Shown here piece by piece: positions 1-7,119 of a stretch of DNA of 20,356 nt (positions are counted from its first letter, which is position 1; the number at the start of each line of letters is the position of its first letter). The position numbers and the translations under genes are program-made. The stretch lies in assembly GCA_013044085.1 (NCBI GenBank), contig JABEVI010000225.1:1-20356 (forward strand), written 5' to 3'. This DNA is from Steroidobacteraceae bacterium (GTDB taxonomy: Bacteria; Pseudomonadota; Gammaproteobacteria; Steroidobacterales; Steroidobacteraceae). Below the pieces are notes generated by a model. The model ran no database searches. It was not told the origin of the DNA and saw only the letters and a list, made by a program, of their open reading frames with translations.

Positions 1-338
1 GCGCGCCGGTGCCGCTCGCGGATTTCGCCGGCAGAACGGTGCACGCGGTGGCCGGAATTGCCAATCCTCAGCGCTTTTTTCGCCTGTTGCGCGCCGCCGG
101 TCTCGAGGTGATCGAGCATCCCTTCGACGATCATGCCGACTTCCGGGCTGCGGATATCCGCTTCGCCGACCGCAATCCGGTGCTGATGACGGAGAAGGAT
201 GCCGTAAAATGCGCCGGGTTCGCCGATGATCGACATGCTTTCGTGCCGGTCGAGGCCTGCTTCGGCGCGGCGGACGGGGCGGTGCTCATGCAGCGGGTCA
301 TGCGGCGGATCGACGAGGGTGAGGTTGAACGTGGATAA
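1..338 (+). CDS. lpxK: Tetraacyldisaccharide 4'-kinase, C-terminal part
   Basis: This is the C-terminal ~112 residues of LpxK; the start lies before the window. LpxK is the inner-membrane kinase that phosphorylates the 4' position of the tetraacyldisaccharide-1-phosphate precursor to make lipid IVA. The visible part carries family hallmarks: 'VAGIANPQRFF', a following H-P-F-D-D-H segment, and 'PVLMTEKDAVKC' near the end. These match the conserved LpxK C-terminal half. The P-loop kinase region is not in the window. The stop codon overlaps the GTG start of the Trm112-like gene by 8 nt, and kdsB follows, so the context is lipid A/LPS core synthesis. The lpxK-ycaR-kdsB order is standard in gammaproteobacteria. 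The identification is firm, but the integrity of the 5' part cannot be judged. Confidence 0.93.
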   Translation, partial: APVPLADFAGRTVHAVAGIANPQRFFRLLRAAGLEVIEHPFDDHADFRAADIRFADRNPVLMTEKDAVKCAGFADDRHAFVPVEACFGAADGAVLMQRVMRRIDEGEVERG

Positions 339-525
339 ACGACTGTTGGAACTGCTGGTTTGCCCGATATGCAAGGGGGCCTTGCGCCTCGCGAGCGGCG
401 GGGCCGCCCCGGAGCTCGTCTGCCGCGTCGACCGCCTCGCCTATCCGGTGCGCGACGGTATTCCGGTGATGCTACCGGAGGAGGCGCGGGTGCTGGCGAG
501 CGATGATGCCCTGCTCGAGCGCTAA
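331..525 (+). CDS. Trm112/YcaR-family small zinc-binding-type protein
   Basis: A 64-residue protein of the UPF0434/Trm112 (YcaR) family, usually about 60 residues. I place the start at GTG 331 because it gives the typical 'MDKRLLELLVCPICKG' N-terminus and has GAGG six bases upstream. A longer frame from 226 would run far into lpxK and is not family-like. Visible features are a C11-x2-C14 pair, a third cysteine at 31, and the signature 'RLAYPVRDGIPVML'. Eukaryotic and archaeal Trm112 activates methyltransferases. The bacterial role is not settled, so a methyltransferase-partner role here is inference. The gene overlaps the lpxK stop by 8 nt and sits just before kdsB, as in E. coli and Pseudomonas, implying cotranscription with LPS genes. 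Confidence 0.9.
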   Translation: MDKRLLELLVCPICKGALRLASGGAAPELVCRVDRLAYPVRDGIPVMLPEEARVLASDDALLER

Positions 526-541
526 CCCCTCCGCGGTCGGC

Positions 542-1300
542 ATGCAGGATTTCAGCGTGGTGGTGCCGGCGCGCTACGCCTCGACGCGTCTGCCGGCGAA
601 GATGCTGGCGCCGATCGCCGGCCGGCCGCTGCTGCAGTGGGTTTGGGAGCGCGCCTGCGCGAGCGGCGCGCGGCGGGTCATCGTCGCGACCGATGATGAA
701 CGCATCCTCGCCGTGGCCAAGGGCTTCGGCGCCGAGTGCCTGATGACCGCCGCGCAGCACGCCTCGGGAACCGACCGGGTCGCGGAGGTGGTGCGGCGCT
801 TGGGGCTCGCGGCCGAGGAAATCGTCGTCAACGTCCAGGGCGATGAGCCTTTGATCGACCCGCAGCTCATCGAGCGGCTTGCGACGCTCCTTGGCGAGAA
901 CGGCGCGGCGGACGTGGCGACCGCCGCGGCGCCGATCGCCAACCTGGCCGAGTTCCTCGATCCGAATTGCGTCAAGGCGGTGTGCGGCGCGACCGGGGAG
1001 GCGCTGTATTTCAGCCGGGCGCCGATCCCCTGGCCGCGGGAAGACGCGCCAGACGCTAAGCCTACGCGTTTCGACGGTGCCTGGCGGCATATCGGCCTGT
1101 ACGCCTACCGGGTCGCGGGGCTGCTGCGCCTGGCGGGGCTCGCACCAACCGCGCTCGAGCGGCTCGAGCGCCTCGAACAGTTGCGCGCGCTCGAGCATGG
1201 AATGCGTATCCACGTGCTCGCGCTCGCGCAGGCGCCGCCGCCGGGGATCGACACGATCGAGGATCTGGAACGGGTGCGCGCGATGCTGGGCGGCGCGTGA
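542..1300 (+). CDS. kdsB: 3-deoxy-manno-octulosonate cytidylyltransferase (CMP-Kdo synthetase)
   Basis: KdsB activates Kdo with CTP to give CMP-Kdo, the cytoplasmic donor for LPS inner-core synthesis. The 252-residue product is close to the E. coli enzyme (248). The N-terminal nucleotide-binding motif 'VVVPARYASTRLPAK' (residues 6-20), 'VATDDERI' (48-55), 'NVQGDEPLI' with metal-binding D101, 'RHIGLYAYR', and the C-terminal 'PPGIDTIEDLERV' with D237 are all present. I chose ATG 542 because homologues begin two to four residues before the V-V-P-A-R-Y motif. ATGs at 503 and 506 would add a non-conserved extension overlapping the previous gene. The Shine-Dalgarno before 542 is weak, so translation may depend on coupling to the upstream gene. 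The stop overlaps the next GTG start by 4 nt (GTGA). Confidence 0.95.
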   Translation: MQDFSVVVPARYASTRLPAKMLAPIAGRPLLQWVWERACASGARRVIVATDDERILAVAKGFGAECLMTAAQHASGTDRVAEVVRRLGLAAEEIVVNVQGDEPLIDPQLIERLATLLGENGAADVATAAAPIANLAEFLDPNCVKAVCGATGEALYFSRAPIPWPREDAPDAKPTRFDGAWRHIGLYAYRVAGLLRLAGLAPTALERLERLEQLRALEHGMRIHVLALAQAPPPGIDTIEDLERVRAMLGGA

Positions 1301-1770
1301 TTCGCGTTCTTTGCGTCTGTCTTGGCAATATTTGCCGCAGCCCGACGGCGGAAGGCGTGCTGCGCGATCTCGCCGCCCGTGAGGCGCCGGGCTTGCGGAT
1401 CGAGGTCGATTCGGCCGGCACCGCCGGCTATCACATCGGCGCGGCCCCCGATCCGCGCAGCCGGCGGGCCGCGCTCGCCCGCGGCATCGACATCGGCGCA
1501 CTACGGGCGCGGCAAGTCGTGCCCGAGGATTTCAGGCGCTTCGATTTTCTGCTGGCCATGGACGCCGCGAATCTTCGCGATCTGCGTGCGGTGGCTCCCG
1601 CGGGGGCGAGCGCGCAACTGCGCCTGTTGATGGACTATGCGCCGCAGTCCGGTCGGCTCGAGGTGCCGGACCCGTACTACGGTGATGAGCGCGATTTCGA
1701 GCTGGTGCTCGATCTGGTGCAGACCGCGGCGCGCGGATTTCTCGCCAGTCTGCCGGCCGCCGGCCGATAG
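1297..1770 (+). CDS. Low-molecular-weight protein-tyrosine phosphatase family
   Basis: A 157-residue cytoplasmic LMW-PTP. The phosphate-binding loop C8-x5-R14-S15 ('VCLGNICRSP') sits at the very N-terminus, as the family requires, and the general acid is D125 in 'DPYYG'. Length matches family members of about 150-160 residues. The GTG start overlaps the kdsB stop by 4 nt, so the two are almost certainly translationally coupled. Related enzymes (Wzb, Etp, PtpA) dephosphorylate tyrosine kinases controlling polysaccharide export or act on arginine or tyrosine phosphates, but no partner kinase is visible here. The Pseudomonas counterpart occupies the same place after kdsB, so linkage to envelope synthesis is conserved. 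The true substrate is unknown. Confidence 0.93.
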   Translation: MIRVLCVCLGNICRSPTAEGVLRDLAAREAPGLRIEVDSAGTAGYHIGAAPDPRSRRAALARGIDIGALRARQVVPEDFRRFDFLLAMDAANLRDLRAVAPAGASAQLRLLMDYAPQSGRLEVPDPYYGDERDFELVLDLVQTAARGFLASLPAAGR

Positions 1771-1784
1771 CCGGTCCGAAGCCG

Positions 1785-2567
1785 ATGCCGTACACGATCT
1801 CGCATACCGCCGCCGTATTGCCGTTTTCCCGCTGGCTCGCACCGCGCCGTCTGCTCTCGGCCGCGGTCATCGGCGCCATGATCCCCGACCTCGGCTACCT
1901 GCTGCCCTGGCACCTGCCTCGCGCCCTCACGCATACCGCGGTGGCCTTGTTGACGTTCTGCCTGCCGAGCGGGCTCGCGTGCTACTGGATATTTCAGCTG
2001 CTGATCAAGCGAGCCGTCATCGAGGCCTTGCCGGACGGGGCGTACTGGCGCGCGCGACCGTACCTGGCGGCGGCGAGGCTTGGGCGGCCGGGACATTGGC
2101 TGCGCGCCTCGCTCGGCATTCTGATCGGGGCGTTGAGCCATGTGTCGTGGGACGCCTTCACGCACGAAGGGGCGCGCGGCGTGCGCATGTTCCCGGCGCT
2201 GAACGATGATCTGGGCAATGTCGGCGGCCATCACCTGTTGATCTACAAGCTCCTCCAACAGGGCAGCTCGATCCTCGGGCTGACTATCGTCTTTTGGGTC
2301 GTGTGGCGTGCGCTGCGCTCGCCGGCACCGAGCCCTCGACCCGACCGTACGCTAGGCACCACGGAACGAGAGGCGTGGTTCATCGCCTATCCGGCGACCG
2401 CGGCTCTAGCGACCCTCGTGGCGCTCGCGGTCGCCCACCTAAAAGGCGGCGAGGGTTCGATGCAAATCCTCTACGTCGTCGCGATCGCCGTGTTGCGCGC
2501 TCTGGCGTTCTCGGCGATCGCGGTCAGCGCGGCGCTGCGGCTGCGGTTGAGGACCGCACGCCGCTAG
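1785..2567 (+). CDS. DUF4184-family integral membrane protein
   Basis: A 260-residue membrane protein with the 'MPYTISHTAAVLPF' N-terminus typical of DUF4184 proteins. Hydrophobic segments lie around residues 25-42, 48-72, 108-120, 160-178, 200-218 and 228-250. Histidines and aspartates recur near membrane boundaries: H7, D35 in 'AMIPDLGYL', H50, then H119, D123 and H127 in 'SHVSWDAFTH', and HH149-150. This pattern resembles the YdjM-type 'membrane-bound metal-dependent hydrolase' families, so metal binding is plausible but not shown. It follows the phosphatase gene by 14 nt in the same direction and converges with rne 16 nt downstream. No function is established for the family. In Pseudomonas this position between the phosphatase gene and rne holds murB. 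Confidence 0.85.
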   Translation: MPYTISHTAAVLPFSRWLAPRRLLSAAVIGAMIPDLGYLLPWHLPRALTHTAVALLTFCLPSGLACYWIFQLLIKRAVIEALPDGAYWRARPYLAAARLGRPGHWLRASLGILIGALSHVSWDAFTHEGARGVRMFPALNDDLGNVGGHHLLIYKLLQQGSSILGLTIVFWVVWRALRSPAPSPRPDRTLGTTEREAWFIAYPATAALATLVALAVAHLKGGEGSMQILYVVAIAVLRALAFSAIAVSAALRLRLRTARR

Positions 2568-2583
2568 CGCTTTGCCGTTGCGG

Positions 2584-5025
2584 CTACTCCGGGCCGTTCG
2601 TAGGCGCCGAATCCGCCGACGACGACCAGACGACGTACTTGGCTTCGCCCCCGGCCGCAGGTGCCGATGCCGGTTGCGGCGCGCTTTCGCGCGGCGGCGC
2701 ACTGTCGCGCGGCGGGGGCGGTGGCGCTTCGCGGTTGCCGCTCGGCTCCTGCGCCGCGGCGGGGCGCGATGCATCGCCGGCCGCGGTGACACCCGATTCG
2801 CCGGTATTGCGAGCAGGATTCTCGGCGTTGGCGCCGCCACCGTCGCGGCGACCGCGGCCACCACGGCGTCTGCGGCTGCGGCCGGTGCGCTCGCCGGGCT
2901 CGCGTTCACCCGTTCGGGGCGCTTGTTCGCTGCGCGGCGTCTGCTCCGTGCGCGGGGCCTGATCCGCCCGCGGGGGCTGATCCGTTCGGGGCAGCTGCTC
3001 GCTGCGCGGCGGCTGTTCGCTGCGCGGTGGGGCTTCGACACGCGCCGCGCTGTGCGGGCGCGCCGATGCGTCGCCGCCGCGACCTTCTTGCCGGGGCCGG
3101 CCGCCTTCGCGGCGAGGGTCTCGCGATCGTCCGTCGCGGTCGCGTCCATCGCGGTCGCGTCCATCGCGATCGCGGCCGTCACGGCCGCGTGGGCGGGTGT
3201 GGCGGCCGTCGCGCTGAGCCGAGGATTCACGGTGCCGATGCGCCGGTTCCGGCACAACCGCCGGGGTTTCGATGGCGGGCGCCTTTTCGCCGAACAGCCA
3301 GATCCACAGCCGGACGAAGGCGCCGCGGCGAGGGCCGCTCGGCACCATCGTGGCGGGAGCCGGTGTCTCCGCCGCCACCGTCGGGGTCGTGGGGAACGGC
3401 GCCGCGGGCGCCGCGGACGTCGGCAGGATCGAGGGCACGAGCGGTACATCGGCCGCCGGCTTCTTGTCACGATCGCCGATGTGGCTGTCGTCGATCGTCG
3501 GTTTCTCCGGAATCAAGTAGCTCACGGTGTTGTTCTCCGCAAGCTCCTTCTCGTCGTCGCGGATCCGGCGCAGCGAGTAGGCCGGCGTTTGCATGTGCGG
3601 ATTGGGCACCACGATCAGCGAGACCTTGTCCCGTGTCTCGATCTGGTTGAGCCAGTCTCGTTTCTCGTTGATCAGATAGGTCGCGATATCGACCGGCACC
3701 TGCACGATCACACGGCCGGTCCGCTCCTTGCGGGCCTCCTCGCCGATCAGACGCAGCAGCGCGAGCGACATGGATTCGACGCCGCGGATCGAGCCCATCC
3801 CGAGGCAGCGCGGACAGCTGATGTGGGTCGTCTCGCTGAGCGCGGGCCGCAGCCGTTGGCGCGACATTTCGAGCAGTCCGAAACGCGACAGCCGGCCGAT
3901 CTGAATCCGCGCGCGGTCCATCTTGACCGCATCGCGCAACATGTCCTCCACGGCCCGCTGGTTCGCCGTGATTTCCATGTCGATGAAGTCGATCACGATC
4001 AGGCCGCCGATGTCGCGCAGGCGCAGCTGCCGTGCGATTTCCTCGGCCGCCTCGAGGTTCGTGTTGCGCGCCGTCGCTTCGATGTCGCCGCCGCGGGTGC
4101 TGCGCGCCGAGTTGATGTCGACCGAGACCAACGCCTCCGTTTGGTCGATCACGAGACTGCCGCCTGAGGGCAGCGTGACCTTGTGCGAGTAGGCCGACTC
4201 GATCTGGCTCTCGATCTGGTAGCGGGTGAACAGCGGCACCGGATCCTGGTAGATCTTCAGCTTGCGCTGCGTGTCCGGCGGCATGAAGCGCTGCATGTAC
4301 TCCTGCGCCTTCTCGAACGCCTCGGGCTGGTCGATCAGACACTCGCCGATGTCGTCGGAGAAGTAGTCGCGCAGGGCGCGCGTGACCGCGTCGCTTTCCT
4401 GAAAGATCAGGAACGGCGCGCTCTTGGTCTCGGCTCCCTGGATGATCGCGTCCCACGCGCTCTTCAGGTGATCGAGATCCCACTGCAGTTCCTCGGTCGA
4501 ACGACCGACTCCGGCCGTACGCACGATCGCGCCCATGCCGTCGGGAATTTGCAGTCCGTTCATCGCCTCGCGCGTCTGGTCGCGGTCTTCGCCTTCGATG
4601 CGCCGCGAGACGCCGCCGGCCCGGGGATTGTTCGGCATCAGCACGAGGAAGCGTCCGGCGAGACTGATGAAGCTGGTCAGCGCGGCGCCCTTGTTGCCAC
4701 GCTCCTCCTTCTCCACCTGGACGATGAGTTCCTGGCCTTCCTGGAGCACGTCGCGGATATTGACCCGCCCGCCCGCGGCCGGCTGCTGGCGGAAGTATTC
4801 CTTCGCGACCTCTTTGAGCGGCAGAAATCCGTGCCGCTGCGCCCCGTACTCGACGAACGCGGCCTCCAGACTCGGCTCGACGCGGGTGATCCGCCCCTTA
4901 TAGATGTTGGATTTTTTCTGTTCCCGTGAAGGGATTTCGATCGACAAGTCGTAGAGTTTCTGACCGTCGACCAGCGCGACTCGCAATTCTTCTTCTTGAA
5001 TTGCGTTGACAAGCATTCTTTTCAT
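2584..5025 (-). CDS. rne: Ribonuclease E
   Basis: RNase E is the endonuclease and scaffold of the degradosome, acting in mRNA decay, rRNA and tRNA processing at the inner membrane. The start at 5025 gives 'MKRMLVNAIQEEELRVALVDG', colinear with E. coli; a longer frame to 5100 adds unrelated residues. The product is 813 residues. The S1 domain is near residues 35-120. Catalytic D303 ('VSVDINS') and D346 ('IVIDFIDM') and the zinc-link C404-P-R-C407 carry the same numbers as in E. coli. A membrane-targeting amphipathic helix 'FVRLWIWLFGE' lies at 570-580. The tail (about 600-813) is low complexity and rich in Arg, Pro and Gly, with two tandem repeat blocks, and ends near 'YVVWSSS'. It is shorter than the E. 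coli protein (1061) and I see no recognisable enolase or PNPase site. Expression is probably autoregulated through the structured 5' leader. Confidence 0.97.
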   Translation of the reverse strand: MKRMLVNAIQEEELRVALVDGQKLYDLSIEIPSREQKKSNIYKGRITRVEPSLEAAFVEYGAQRHGFLPLKEVAKEYFRQQPAAGGRVNIRDVLQEGQELIVQVEKEERGNKGAALTSFISLAGRFLVLMPNNPRAGGVSRRIEGEDRDQTREAMNGLQIPDGMGAIVRTAGVGRSTEELQWDLDHLKSAWDAIIQGAETKSAPFLIFQESDAVTRALRDYFSDDIGECLIDQPEAFEKAQEYMQRFMPPDTQRKLKIYQDPVPLFTRYQIESQIESAYSHKVTLPSGGSLVIDQTEALVSVDINSARSTRGGDIEATARNTNLEAAEEIARQLRLRDIGGLIVIDFIDMEITANQRAVEDMLRDAVKMDRARIQIGRLSRFGLLEMSRQRLRPALSETTHISCPRCLGMGSIRGVESMSLALLRLIGEEARKERTGRVIVQVPVDIATYLINEKRDWLNQIETRDKVSLIVVPNPHMQTPAYSLRRIRDDEKELAENNTVSYLIPEKPTIDDSHIGDRDKKPAADVPLVPSILPTSAAPAAPFPTTPTVAAETPAPATMVPSGPRRGAFVRLWIWLFGEKAPAIETPAVVPEPAHRHRESSAQRDGRHTRPRGRDGRDRDGRDRDGRDRDGRSRDPRREGGRPRQEGRGGDASARPHSAARVEAPPRSEQPPRSEQLPRTDQPPRADQAPRTEQTPRSEQAPRTGEREPGERTGRSRRRRGGRGRRDGGGANAENPARNTGESGVTAAGDASRPAAAQEPSGNREAPPPPPRDSAPPRESAPQPASAPAAGGEAKYVVWSSSADSAPTNGPE
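2905..3030 (-). repeat. In-frame 18-bp tandem repeat, 7 units, in the rne tail
   Basis: Seven consecutive 18-bp units encode degenerate hexapeptides of the type P-P-R-[ST]-[ED]-Q at RNase E residues about 666-707. The reading frame is kept throughout and the third codon position varies, which points to protein-level constraint rather than a recent slip. It lies in the disordered C-terminal region, where RNase E carries RNA- and partner-binding microdomains. Confidence 0.85.
3131..3190 (-). repeat. In-frame 15-bp tandem repeat, 4 units, in the rne tail
   Basis: Four nearly identical 15-bp units (for example CCATCGCGGTCGCGT on the + strand) encode R-D-G-R-D-type pentapeptides around RNase E residues 613-632. 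The charge pattern alternates Arg and Asp, as in RNA-binding or condensate-forming low-complexity segments. A weaker half unit precedes it at 3116-3130. Confidence 0.85.
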
Positions 5026-5450
5026 TTGCCCCAACTGAAGTGGTAGGGGCCGAGGAGAGCAGGAGAATGGAGGCCGGGACCGAACCGTCGGAAGCGACAC
5101 GATTCAGTGGGCCGTCGAGCGCAAAGTTTGCGATCGGCAGCGTCACGAACCAAATTGACCACAGCGTATACGGCAAGCCCGGGGCCTTAGTTCTCGGTTA
5201 ACCGCTTCAGGACGCCTGCGCCTCGGGAGGCTCTCTTGCGTCCTTCTCATCGGCCGAGCGATGGTCTGGAAGTCCAGAACCAACTAATATGCGGCTCCCC
5301 AACGGACCGGGGCGCCACCTTAAGAAACCGGTGCCTTCGCGCACCATCCTTTAGGAGGAAACGGCGCCCTGGCACGGTCTTGGAAGCTTAGCACGGACGA
5401 ACCCCCATGGGCAATGTAATCAATATCTTAGAATTCAATCGAGCGATGCG
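5026..5450. other. Divergent rne-rluC intergenic region with several stem-loops
   Basis: These 425 nt hold no supportable gene. On the rne side they should include a long 5' leader, as in enteric rne. Visible inverted repeats are: 5195-5204 (CGGTTAACCG, perfect palindrome); CATCG/CGATG at 5248-5263; TGG-TCTGGA/TCCAGA-(A)-CCA at 5262-5282; GGC-CCCC/GGGG-GCC at 5293-5316 with one internal mismatch; and GGTGC/GCACC at 5330-5345 with a six-base loop. The last three follow one another. I could not find a convincing -35/-10 pair for either gene. TAATAT at 5285-5290 could be a -10 toward rluC, but its -35 is poor. Confidence 0.6.
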
Positions 5451-6464
5451 ATGACGGAGGAGCGAGCTTCCGGCGGCGGCGGCGCGAGCGCCAAGAGCGC
5501 CGTCACGATGCATCGGGTCAGCGATGCGGAGGCCGGTCAGCGGATCGACAACTTTCTGCTGCGGCACTTCAAAACCGTGCCGCGAAGCCGTGTTTACCGG
5601 CTGCTGCGCAAGGGCGAGGTGCGCGTCAACGCGAAGCGGATCGATGCCGAATACCGGCTTGCGGCGGGCGATTCGGTGCGTCTGCCGCCGGTGCGGATCG
5701 AGCCTTCGGACGCGCCCGGCCGGCCTTCGGCGAGTCTGCAGGAATTGATCGAGCGCTCGCTCATCCATCGGGATCCGCACTTGCTGGTGCTCGACAAGCC
5801 GAGTGGGGTCGCGGTGCATGGCGGCAGCGGCATGAGCTTCGGCGTGATCGAAGTGCTGCGCGCCTCGCGGCCCAAGGAGAGTCTCGAACTCGTGCATCGC
5901 CTGGACCGCGACACGAGCGGCTGTCTGCTCGTCGCACGCGATCGTGCGACGCTCACGGCGCTGCACGCGCTGATCCGCGATGGCGGATTGCACAAGACGT
6001 ATCTGGCGCTGGTGGCGGGCAGCTGGCAACTCGGCAAGAAGCGCATCGATGCGCCGCTCGCGACCGATGCGCGTGAGCGCGGTGAGCGGCACGTGCGCAT
6101 CGCCGCGGCCGGCAAGGCCTCGGTGAGCGTGTTCAAACCGGTGCAGTTCTTCGGCAAGCTCGCGACGCTCATGGAAGTGGAAATTCCGACCGGGCGCACG
6201 CACCAGATCCGGGTGCACGCGGCCTACGCCGGGCATCCTTTGCTGGGAGATGACAAATACGGCGACCGGGCTCGCAACGCCTCGCTGCGCGAGTTCGGAC
6301 TGAAGCGCATTTTCCTGCACGCGCATTCGGTCGCATTCGACTGGCCCGGCAGCGGGGTGCCGTTTCACGCGAGCGCGCCGCTGCCCGCCGAGCTTGCCGC
6401 GGTGATCGACGCGATCGGCCGCGAGAAGCCCTCGAAGTCGAGGAGCCGGCCTCAGGGAAGCTGA
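5451..6464 (+). CDS. rluC: 23S rRNA pseudouridine synthase RluC
   Basis: RluA-family pseudouridine synthase, 337 residues (E. coli RluC 319). RluC modifies U955, U2504 and U2580 of 23S rRNA. An S4 RNA-binding domain occupies about residues 28-85 ('QRIDNFLLRHF', 'VYRLLRKGEVRVN'). The catalytic domain follows: 'LLVLDKPSGVAVHGG' (111-125), the active-site 'HRLDRDTSG' with D152 as nucleophile, 'HKTYLALV' (181-188) and 'IPTGRTHQIRVH' (245-256). The start at ATG 5451 puts a roughly 20-residue Gly/Ala-rich stretch before the S4 domain; its Shine-Dalgarno is weak. RluC rather than RluA or RluD is favoured by the S4 domain together with the divergent position beside rne, which is the E. coli and Pseudomonas arrangement. 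Confidence 0.93.
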   Translation: MTEERASGGGGASAKSAVTMHRVSDAEAGQRIDNFLLRHFKTVPRSRVYRLLRKGEVRVNAKRIDAEYRLAAGDSVRLPPVRIEPSDAPGRPSASLQELIERSLIHRDPHLLVLDKPSGVAVHGGSGMSFGVIEVLRASRPKESLELVHRLDRDTSGCLLVARDRATLTALHALIRDGGLHKTYLALVAGSWQLGKKRIDAPLATDARERGERHVRIAAAGKASVSVFKPVQFFGKLATLMEVEIPTGRTHQIRVHAAYAGHPLLGDDKYGDRARNASLREFGLKRIFLHAHSVAFDWPGSGVPFHASAPLPAELAAVIDAIGREKPSKSRSRPQGS

Positions 6465-7060
6465 AATCCGCACTCGCGCAGTGCGGCGGCGAGACGGATC
6501 AAGGGCAGGCCGATGAGGGCGGTCGGATCGGTGCTGTCGATCGACTCGAACAGCGCGATGCCGAGTCCCTCGCATTTGAAGCCGCCCGCGCAGTCGAAGG
6601 GTGCTTCGGCAGCGACGTAGCGCTCGATCGTGGCCGCGTCGAGGCGCCGAAAACGCACCCGGGTCGTGTCCAGAAACTCGATTCGTGTGCCGTCGCCGGC
6701 GCGCAGCACCGCGACCGCGGTCAGGAACGTGACGCTGCGGCCGGAACAGGCCGCGAGCTGTTCGATGCAACGTCCGGCCGTGCCGGGCTTGCCGAGCACC
6801 CGTTCGATGCCGTCGGCATCGGCGAGTACGGCCACCTGATCGGAGCCGATGACGCAGGCATCCGCGTCGCCGGCGGCGATGCGTTGCGCCTTGCCGAGGG
6901 CGAGCCGCGCGGCGAGCCGTGCCGGTGCCTCGCCCGCTTGGGCCGTTTCGTCGAGCCCCGGCGCCCGGGATTCGAATGGCAGGGACAGCCGCTCGAGCAG
7001 CGCCCGTCGGTAAGGCGAGGTCGAGGCCAGAAGGAGTCTGGGCGGAGACTTCAAAAACAA
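6452..7060 (-). CDS. yceF: Maf/YceF-type nucleotide pyrophosphatase (7-methyl-GTP pyrophosphatase)
   Basis: Maf-family house-cleaning pyrophosphatase, about 200 residues (E. coli YceF 194). The N-terminal motif 'LLLASTSPYRRALLERL', the 'ARLALGKAQ' helix, the catalytic 'IGSDQV' with D74, 'LGKPGTAG' and the C-terminal 'IGLPLIRLAAALRECGF' are all present. The S-D-Q form of the catalytic motif and the location between rluC and yceD favour the YceF subgroup, which hydrolyses 7-methyl-GTP, over the dTTP/UTP-specific YhdE subgroup. No ATG precedes the first conserved motif: the only options are TTG at 7060 or TTG at 7054, both with poor ribosome-binding sites, which suggests low translation. Its 3' end overlaps the rluC end by 13 nt (convergent). 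It faces away from yceD across a 59-bp gap. Confidence 0.9.
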   Translation of the reverse strand: MFLKSPPRLLLASTSPYRRALLERLSLPFESRAPGLDETAQAGEAPARLAARLALGKAQRIAAGDADACVIGSDQVAVLADADGIERVLGKPGTAGRCIEQLAACSGRSVTFLTAVAVLRAGDGTRIEFLDTTRVRFRRLDAATIERYVAAEAPFDCAGGFKCEGLGIALFESIDSTDPTALIGLPLIRLAAALRECGFQLP

Positions 7061-7081
7061 CGACTTGCAGCCTGTTTTTTT

Positions 7082-7110
7082 TTGACAGAGGGGGTTCGCA
7101 GCCCTATTAT
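7082..7110 (+). promoter_or_regulatory. Strong sigma70 promoter for yceD-rpmF-plsX-fabH
   Basis: TTGACA at 7082-7087 (perfect -35), a 17-bp spacer, and TATTAT at 7105-7110 (-10). Initiation would fall near 7116-7118, two to four bases before the yceD ATG at 7120, so the transcript would be essentially leaderless. An A/T-rich run precedes the -35. The same -10 read on the opposite strand is TATAAT (7111-7106), facing yceF. Confidence 0.85.
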
Positions 7111-7119
7111 ACGCGGCCC

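Noticed and set aside
2905..3190. Regular short repeats considered as a CRISPR-like array.
   Set aside because: The units are 15 and 18 bp, contiguous without spacers, and in frame within the RNase E coding sequence.
2572..4167. Long + strand open frame antisense to rne.
   Set aside because: rne is unambiguous on the minus strand with all catalytic residues; the + frame is an Arg/Ala-rich shadow.
5353..5419. AGGAGGA followed by a CTG-initiated 16-codon frame upstream of rluC.
   Set aside because: CTG starts are rare, the spacing is about 10 nt, the peptide shows no leader-peptide pattern, and the purine run may simply be the complement of a pyrimidine stretch in the rne leader.
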